Below are positions 8,049-13,811 of a stretch of DNA of 18,359 bases, piece by piece (the first letter of the stretch is position 1; every line of letters begins with the position of its first letter). The notes beneath the pieces are model-generated. The model searched no databases. It was not told the DNA's origin and saw only the letters and a list, made by a program, of their open reading frames with translations. The DNA is from Winogradskyella sp. (GTDB lineage: Bacteria; Bacteroidota; Bacteroidia; Flavobacteriales; Flavobacteriaceae), in contig JASBSE010000157.1 in assembly GCA_030149115.1 (NCBI GenBank), forward strand, positions 1 through 18,359, given 5' to 3'. A program made the translations under genes and the position numbers.

Positions 8049-11000
8049 ATGAAAAAAATTACGCTCTTACTTTTTGCCCTTGCCTCATTTAGCTTGTGCA
8101 ATGCTCAAGTTTTAAATGAAAATGCTAATTGGCCAAATACCAATTGGTCGTTAACAGGAACTTATGACCCAACGTACCTCTATGAGAATCCCGTAACTAC
8201 TTCCACAAACTTCTCTTATGACGACGATGACGCAGGTAGTGGAACCAACAGTGATATTGCGGTAGAATCTCCTGTAACGGACTTATCTGCAGCCCATGGT
8301 GCTGGAGAAACACATATATACTTACAAACAAACTATGTGTTTAATGTTTACCAAACTGAGATTTTTACCGTAGAATATTGGGATGATGATAATTCTCAAT
8401 GGGTGAGCTGGGGAAATTCTTACGATTCAGATACTGCTGGTGCACCAACATCAAGCTACTGTGGTGGCACCTTTTATAGTTTAGATCTTCCTTTTTTAGA
8501 TATTTCTTCTTTTTCTAATAATCAATTATCAGGTTTTAGATATCGTATATACTACGAAGATAATGGGTCTTGGGGTTATGGATTTTGTTTTCAATCACCA
8601 ACAATATTATCGCAAGCTCCTCCCGCTTGTCCTAATCCAATAAATTTAAGTGTTTCTGGTGTTACTGAAACAAGTGCTGTTTTAGAATGGACTGAGGCAG
8701 GATCTTCTATGTCATGGAATATTGAATGGGGAACTGCTGGTTTTGCTCTTGGTTCAGGGACTGTGATACCTGATGTAAACTCTACATCTTACAATTTAAA
8801 CACTCTTTCTCAAGGAGTTTCATACGATTTTTATGTGCAGGCAAACTGTGGAGGTGGTGACACTTCCAATTATGTCGGTCCATTTAATTTTACTACTTCT
8901 ATGCCTGGCGGCACATGTATATCAGCAATTTCTATGCAAGTTGAAACTGATTGCTCTATTGCGACGCCAACAACATTTGATTTTTCAACGGCTACAGACA
9001 TTGATGCCAATAATGAAAACCCAACTTGTGATGCTTCAGGTAATTATGGATACTTTGTGAGTTTTACAGCTCCTTCTATAGGCTCTGTAATATTTAATTT
9101 TAGCGGAGCAGCTGACGGGATTGGGCTTGAGGTTTATGAGTCTTGTGGAGGGGCGTCTGCATCTACTTGCTCCAATAACATATTCGATTCTGGTGACACT
9201 TCCGGTCTTATTGGTGGTTTAACACCTGGCGCAACCTATTATGCTGTGATTTGGAGAGATCTACAAAGTGGAACAGCAGATGTTTGTATTGAAGAGGGTG
9301 CTAGCTGTCCTGATCCAAGTGGCCTAGATGCAACTTCTATATCACTAGACTCAGCAATGTTAAACTGGGTAGAAAACGGAATTGCGGCTTCTTGGAATAT
9401 TGAATGGGGAGTTTCTGGTTTTACTTTAGGTGCAGGAAACCTTGTTAATAATATAAATGCAACTAATTATAACTTAATGGGCTTATCGCCAGGAACTAGT
9501 TATGATTTTTATGTACAATCAAATTGTACTGGAGAAACCTCAGGCTTTACAGGGCCTTTCACTTTCATGACTCAAGCTCCTTCTAGAATTAATTTTCTTC
9601 AACAACCTATAACAGTTAATGGTTATGACTTAGCTGTAGTTGACATGAATGGTGACTTTTTGGATGATATAGTTGGAGTCTCTTCAACAAATGTCAATAT
9701 TCAGGAGCAAAATTCTGATGGTTCTTTTACAAATAAAAATATTACAACACCAAATGCTGATTACTTACCAAGCTGGAGTATGGCTGCAGCAGACTTTGAT
9801 GCAAATGGAAAAACAGACTTACTGTATGGTGCAGGCAGCGGTGTAACGTTTATGCAAGCAAATATAGATGGTACAAGTTTCACTAAACAATCTACCACCG
9901 AGTATGTATTCTCTCAACGCTCTAATTTTGTGGATATTAATAATGATGGAAACCTTGATGCTTTTGTTTGCCATGATGTACAACCAAACGTTTACTTTAT
10001 AAATGACGGTACTGGTAATTTTACTTTTTATCAATCTGATGTAACTCCAGGAGCTCCTTATTCTTTAGGAAATTTCCCTTCAGGCGGTGATTACGGTTCT
10101 ATTTGGATAGATTACAACAATGATAGAAATATAGACTTATTTATTGCAAAATGTGGTGGCTCTACAGAGCGCAGAACCAATATGATGGTTACAAATAATG
10201 GAGATGATACATTCACAGAAAATGCTGCAGCTATTGGCTTAGCAGACCCTATGCAGACTTGGTCGTCTGCTTGGGGAGATTTTGATAATGACGGTGATAT
10301 GGATGTCTTTGTTGGCGCAAGTTCTGGAACTCATAAATTAATGGAAAATAGCGGGTTCTCAGATGATGGAAACCCTAACAACGATTATGTTTTTACAGAT
10401 GTTACAGCTGGCGCAGGAATTATTGCTCCAACAGGCTGGGAAAGTTCTGTATATGATATAGATAACGATGGTTATTTAGATATTATAAGCAACGGCTCTA
10501 TAATGTACGGTAACGGAGATATGACTTTTGAAGATGCGGATGATGGGCAAATTAACTACAAGAATGGAAGCTTCGGTGATTTAAACAATGATGGTTTCAT
10601 TGATGTATATTACAATGGCATTAGATATTACAACCAAGGTAACAGCAACAATTGGGTTAAGATAAACACTGTAGGGATGGCTCATGTTACTCCAAACTAC
10701 AGTAATAGAAATGGTATTGGTGCTCGTGTTGAACTAGTTACTCCTTCTGGAACTCAAATTAGAGATGTAAGAAGTGGTGAGGGCTTTGAGTTTATGAGCT
10801 CTCTTAATACACACTTTGGTCTTGGTACAGAAACTTCTATTACAGAGATTAGAGTTTATTGGCCATCTGGTGTAGTTGATGTTTTTGAAAACCCAAGCAT
10901 TAACAGCACGCATGTTCTTGTTGAAGGGACAGCTCCTTTGAGTATTGATGATGAAACTTTTGCAGATATTTCTATTCATCCTAATCCTGTTGAGGATATT

Positions 11001-11189
11001 TTAAAGATTAAAACTTCAGAAGTTTTAACCGAAAAAATCGCAACTATTTTTGATGTTACAGGAAAACGTGTTTTCAACCAAATGATTACCAACAATGAAC
11101 TAAATGTTTCAAGCCTTCAAGGTGGCATTTACTTCCTAAGAATAGAGTCTAATGGTAGGAGCTTAACGCGAAAGTTTATTAAAAAATAA
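8049..11189 (+). CDS. T9SS-exported protein with FN3, FG-GAP/VCBS and ASPIC/UnbV domains
   Basis: It has 1046 residues. Signal peptide 1-20 (MKKITLLLFALASFSLCNAQ). Residues about 20-190 are an aromatic, Asp-rich beta region I do not recognise. FN3 domains lie at about 192-285 and 418-507; their coding DNA is related (39 of 47 bases match between 8712-8758 and 9390-9436). Between them is a Cys-rich domain resembling pre-peptidase C-terminal modules. Seven FG-GAP calcium loops (D-x-N/D-x-D) start near residues 530, 581, 629, 687, 744, 803 and 843, suggesting a beta-propeller. The ASPIC/UnbV domain is at about 866-959 (NGIGARVEL, SGEGFEFMSS, HFGLG, VYWPSG). The T9SS type A sorting domain (ISIHPNPVEDILKI to KFIKK) spans 972-1046. 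It is therefore secreted or surface-anchored. It is co-transcribed with the cytochrome lipoprotein, so a joint extracellular role is likely. Confidence 0.88.
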   Translation: MKKITLLLFALASFSLCNAQVLNENANWPNTNWSLTGTYDPTYLYENPVTTSTNFSYDDDDAGSGTNSDIAVESPVTDLSAAHGAGETHIYLQTNYVFNVYQTEIFTVEYWDDDNSQWVSWGNSYDSDTAGAPTSSYCGGTFYSLDLPFLDISSFSNNQLSGFRYRIYYEDNGSWGYGFCFQSPTILSQAPPACPNPINLSVSGVTETSAVLEWTEAGSSMSWNIEWGTAGFALGSGTVIPDVNSTSYNLNTLSQGVSYDFYVQANCGGGDTSNYVGPFNFTTSMPGGTCISAISMQVETDCSIATPTTFDFSTATDIDANNENPTCDASGNYGYFVSFTAPSIGSVIFNFSGAADGIGLEVYESCGGASASTCSNNIFDSGDTSGLIGGLTPGATYYAVIWRDLQSGTADVCIEEGASCPDPSGLDATSISLDSAMLNWVENGIAASWNIEWGVSGFTLGAGNLVNNINATNYNLMGLSPGTSYDFYVQSNCTGETSGFTGPFTFMTQAPSRINFLQQPITVNGYDLAVVDMNGDFLDDIVGVSSTNVNIQEQNSDGSFTNKNITTPNADYLPSWSMAAADFDANGKTDLLYGAGSGVTFMQANIDGTSFTKQSTTEYVFSQRSNFVDINNDGNLDAFVCHDVQPNVYFINDGTGNFTFYQSDVTPGAPYSLGNFPSGGDYGSIWIDYNNDRNIDLFIAKCGGSTERRTNMMVTNNGDDTFTENAAAIGLADPMQTWSSAWGDFDNDGDMDVFVGASSGTHKLMENSGFSDDGNPNNDYVFTDVTAGAGIIAPTGWESSVYDIDNDGYLDIISNGSIMYGNGDMTFEDADDGQINYKNGSFGDLNNDGFIDVYYNGIRYYNQGNSNNWVKINTVGMAHVTPNYSNRNGIGARVELVTPSGTQIRDVRSGEGFEFMSSLNTHFGLGTETSITEIRVYWPSGVVDVFENPSINSTHVLVEGTAPLSIDDETFADISIHPNPVEDILKIKTSEVLTEKIATIFDVTGKRVFNQMITNNELNVSSLQGGIYFLRIESNGRSLTRKFIKK

Positions 11190-11211
11190 GTAAAGAGTTT
11201 TAAATACACCT

Positions 11212-11239
11212 AGCCGCTTGAATATCAAGCGGCTTTTTT
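11212..11239 (+). terminator. Intrinsic terminator after the FG-GAP gene
   Basis: Perfect 10-base stem AGCCGCTTGA (11212-11221) with TCAAGCGGCT (11225-11234), a 3-base loop and a T-run to 11239. The 5' arm supplies the proposed -33 TTG of the next gene. Confidence 0.95.
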
Positions 11240-11251
11240 ATGGTATTTTTG
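11218..11251 (+). promoter_or_regulatory. Promoter of the ABC ATPase gene, overlapping the preceding terminator
   Basis: TTG at 11218-11220, a 23-base spacer, and an exact TAnnTTTG (TATTTTTG) at 11244-11251. The ATG lies only four bases downstream (11256), so the message would have almost no leader. The spacer is at the long end of the allowed range. Confidence 0.55.
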
Positions 11252-11255
11252 CCAT

Positions 11256-12173
11256 ATGCTTCAAGTTAAAAAACTCAGTTTTAGTTACTCCAAAGACCCT
11301 GTCCTAAAAGACATAAACTTTACTGTTAATTCTGGAGAAAATCTTGCTATTATTGGTGAGAGTGGTTCCGGAAAAAGCACGCTTCTAAAGCTCATTTTTG
11401 GTGAATACGACTTAGAACAAGGGCAAATATTTTGGAAAGACAATGAAATTTTGGGTCCAAAACACAATTTGGTTATTGGGTATGATTTTATGAAATATGT
11501 TTCTCAAGAATTTGACCTAATGCCATATACTTCGGTTGAAAATAACATCGGTAAACATTTATCACGATTTTACCCAGAGGAAAAAGAACAGCGAACAAAT
11601 GAGCTAATAAAAATTGTTGAGCTAGAAGATTTTGCAAAAACTAAAGTAAAAAATCTTAGTGGAGGTCAAAAGCAACGTGTTGCTATAGCAAGGGCATTAG
11701 CTAAAGAACCTGAAATTCTACTTCTAGACGAACCTTTTAGTCATATAGATAACTTTAAGAAACAGTCGCTTCGCAGAAATGTTTTCAACTACCTTAAAAC
11801 AAAAAGTATTTCTTGTATTGTAGCTACTCACGATAAAAATGATGTTCTTGGGTTTGCTGATGAAATACTCGTGTTAAACGGCAAAAAAATAATTGCAAAG
11901 GATAAACCTCAAGAGCTTTATAAAAACCCCAAATCGCCCTTAATAGCCTCCTTCTTTGAAGAGTTTAATATTATAAACAACAAAATATATTACGCACATC
12001 AACTTAAACTTGTCGAGGACTCCAACTCTAACCTTAAAGCGATTGTAAAAGAATCCTACTTTAACGGAAACTCTTGGTTAATTGAAGCGGAGCATAATGA
12101 TACCTTTATTTATCTCAATAACATAGAACCTCTAAAAAAAGAAGATGTGGTTTATTTTAAAGTTTTAGATTAA
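11256..12173 (+). CDS. ABC transporter ATP-binding protein (orphan, PotA/FbpC-like)
   Basis: Cytoplasmic ATPase subunit that would power an inner-membrane transporter. It has 305 residues. Walker A GESGSGKST is at 34-42, the Q-loop Gln84 in YVSQEF, signature LSGGQ at 134-138, Walker B LLLDEP at 155-160, D-loop SHID at 162-165, and the switch His192 in ATHD. Residues about 235-305 form a small beta-rich extension that resembles the TOBE-type regulatory domain of importers such as PotA or FbpC, but is short. No permease or binding protein lies nearby, so the substrate is unknown. The start at 11256 is the first ATG after the -7 box and places the fold (LQVKKLSFSYS) at residue 2. It converges with the Gre-family gene over 25 bases. 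Confidence 0.9.
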   Translation: MLQVKKLSFSYSKDPVLKDINFTVNSGENLAIIGESGSGKSTLLKLIFGEYDLEQGQIFWKDNEILGPKHNLVIGYDFMKYVSQEFDLMPYTSVENNIGKHLSRFYPEEKEQRTNELIKIVELEDFAKTKVKNLSGGQKQRVAIARALAKEPEILLLDEPFSHIDNFKKQSLRRNVFNYLKTKSISCIVATHDKNDVLGFADEILVLNGKKIIAKDKPQELYKNPKSPLIASFFEEFNIINNKIYYAHQLKLVEDSNSNLKAIVKESYFNGNSWLIEAEHNDTFIYLNNIEPLKKEDVVYFKVLD

Positions 12174-12198
12174 GCATCATTCAGTAAATCGATAAAAA

Positions 12199-12648
12199 CT
12201 ATATCACTTTCAAAACGGTAAAAAGACTGTTTCTAAAGCTAATAGTATCACCCTCCCTCTTTCCTAATAATAATTGAGCAATTGGTGATTGTGGTGAAAT
12301 AGCATAAAACAAACCATCTTTTAGTCTTATTTCCCCTTCACTAATACTTATAAAATAATTATGTTGCGATGTATACACAACGCTTCCTAAAGCTATATTA
12401 ATATGCTTAGCGTTGTAGTTTATCTTTTGAAGTAATTCTTGGTTATTTTGAATTCCTAAAAGTTGCTGACCTGCCTTTTCGCGTTCTATTTGTATCATAG
12501 CTCGGCCTGTTTCGTGCTTATCTCCTGCACTACTTTTGGTTTCGGAATGCAATGCGTCCTCAAGGTCTAAGATACTCTTCTTAACATGCCTTAGTCGTTC
12601 TTGTAGCGCCTCACTACATTTACAATATAGTTGTTCTTTTAAAATCAC
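12199..12648 (-). CDS. GreA/GreB-family transcription factor-like protein
   Basis: It has 149 residues. Residues about 1-75 form an antiparallel coiled coil and about 80-149 the FKBP-like C-terminal domain (GSVVYTSQHNYFISIS, YAISPQSPIAQLLLGKREGD). Gre factors insert the coiled-coil tip into the RNA polymerase secondary channel and stimulate transcript cleavage through a tip Asp/Glu pair. Here the tip has Asp43 and Glu46 (GDKHE), the same D-x-x-E spacing as Asp41/Glu44 of E. coli GreA, so cleavage activity is plausible. The start is GTG: an in-frame TGA immediately precedes it and the next ATG is codon 51. The GTGA overlaps the stop of the oxidoreductase, so translation is probably coupled. 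I recall homologues mislabelled as 3-oxoacyl-ACP synthase. It is divergent from classic GreA, which is usually about 158 residues. Confidence 0.85.
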   Translation of the reverse strand: MILKEQLYCKCSEALQERLRHVKKSILDLEDALHSETKSSAGDKHETGRAMIQIEREKAGQQLLGIQNNQELLQKINYNAKHINIALGSVVYTSQHNYFISISEGEIRLKDGLFYAISPQSPIAQLLLGKREGDTISFRNSLFTVLKVI

Positions 12649-13760
12649 TCAATTAAATCTACTAAATCTTTACCTACTATGCTTCCAATTGCAACACCCA
12701 TACCTCCTAGTCTTACACCACAGTATATATTATTGCTAAGTTGCTTTACTATTGCACTTTTTTGTTTACCAACACCCATTATACCAGACCACCTATGGTC
12801 TATTTCAAAATTTATATTTGGTAAAATAGTTTCCTTTAGTATATGCTCTAAGTTGTTTTGAATGCGCTCAGTTTGATTAAACTCTTCCGTTTCCTCTGTT
12901 TTAAAGTCGAGATGTCTTCCGCCTCCAAACAAAATTCTATTGTCTATATTTCTAAAATAATAATATCCTCTGTCTAAGTGAAACGTTCCTTTTATATGTA
13001 AATTATTTATAGGTTTGGTAATCAACACTTGAGCTCTGGCCGGCTTTACTTCTTCGCCCATTAATCTTGAAGCAAACCCATTTGTAGCAATTAAAAGTTT
13101 TGATGTTTGAAACTCTAAATGATTGGTCTTTATTTTCACAGCACTTAGATCATCTGAAAACGACTCAACAACACAGTTATTAATAATCTTTATTCCTAAA
13201 CTCAAAACCTTTTTAAGAAGTTCCGACATCATTTTTCCTGTATCTATTTGGCCTTCAAACTTATTAAAACAATACTCTGTTTGAATGTTTTTAAAATTAA
13301 AGCTGTTCTCTCTAAAACTAAAAACGTCTTCTTTAAAAACAGGGCTTAAAAGTTTATTAATATCCTTTTGCTGCTCTTTACAGGAGTTATAAAGTTCCTC
13401 ATTTTCTTTTGGAAACAATTCATATCCACCATATTCTTTATAGCCTATAGCTTCGTCTCCTAAAGTTTCGCGAAGCAATAACAATCCATTAGCTCGTTTC
13501 CTAATGAGGCTTAAGACTTCTTGTTCTGAATGACTTTTTAAATCGTCTATGATTTCACTAAGGCTTCCAAAACAAGCAAAACCAGCGTTTTTTGTACTTG
13601 CACCTTGTGGTAGAATTCCCTTTTCTAGTATTAGAATTTGAGAATTTGGAAATCTATTTTTCAACCATAAGGCCGTATTAAGACCTACTATCCCACTACC
13701 TACAATGGTAAAGTCTACCTTAGTAAACCATGTTTTTATTTCCCAATACGATAAGTCCAT
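12645..13760 (-). CDS. FAD-dependent oxidoreductase (DAO family)
   Basis: It has 371 residues. A Rossmann FAD motif VGSGIVGLNTA is at 20-30, with an acidic end of strand 2 (ILILEKG, 42-48). The ASTKNAGFACFGS stretch (54-66) is typical of glycine/sarcosine oxidase-like DAO enzymes. The C-terminal FAD contact is GVRLGGMGVAIG (about 348-359). It probably oxidises an amine or amino acid in the cytoplasm; the substrate cannot be read from the sequence, and similarity to the MnmC oxidase domain is an alternative. The start at 13760 (MDLSYWEIKTW) gives the N-terminus I recall for flavobacterial homologues. It is immediately preceded by the terminator of the upstream protease gene, and an AGGAG lies 12 bases before the ATG within that hairpin. 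Its stop overlaps the Gre-family start by four bases. Confidence 0.88.
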   Translation of the reverse strand: MDLSYWEIKTWFTKVDFTIVGSGIVGLNTALWLKNRFPNSQILILEKGILPQGASTKNAGFACFGSLSEIIDDLKSHSEQEVLSLIRKRANGLLLLRETLGDEAIGYKEYGGYELFPKENEELYNSCKEQQKDINKLLSPVFKEDVFSFRENSFNFKNIQTEYCFNKFEGQIDTGKMMSELLKKVLSLGIKIINNCVVESFSDDLSAVKIKTNHLEFQTSKLLIATNGFASRLMGEEVKPARAQVLITKPINNLHIKGTFHLDRGYYYFRNIDNRILFGGGRHLDFKTEETEEFNQTERIQNNLEHILKETILPNINFEIDHRWSGIMGVGKQKSAIVKQLSNNIYCGVRLGGMGVAIGSIVGKDLVDLIE

Positions 13761-13763
13761 AGC

Positions 13764-13794
13764 AAAAAAAAGCTCCTCAACACAAGGAGCTTTT
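13764..13794 (-). terminator. Intrinsic terminator after the metalloprotease, abutting the oxidoreductase start
   Basis: Read on the minus strand, AAAAGCTCCT (13794-13785) pairs with AGGAGCTTTT (13777-13768) around a 7-base loop, followed by a T-run to 13764. Three bases then remain before the next start codon. Confidence 0.9.
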
Positions 13795-13811
13795 CATTTT
13801 AATATTTATAA

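Noticed and set aside
8833..9060. 75-codon open frame on the plus strand
   Set aside because: Out-of-frame shadow within the FG-GAP gene, with low-complexity composition.
8712..9436. FN3-coding similarity as a mobile or recombination repeat
   Set aside because: It is explained by two homologous protein domains; 8 of 47 bases differ and there are no flanking duplications.
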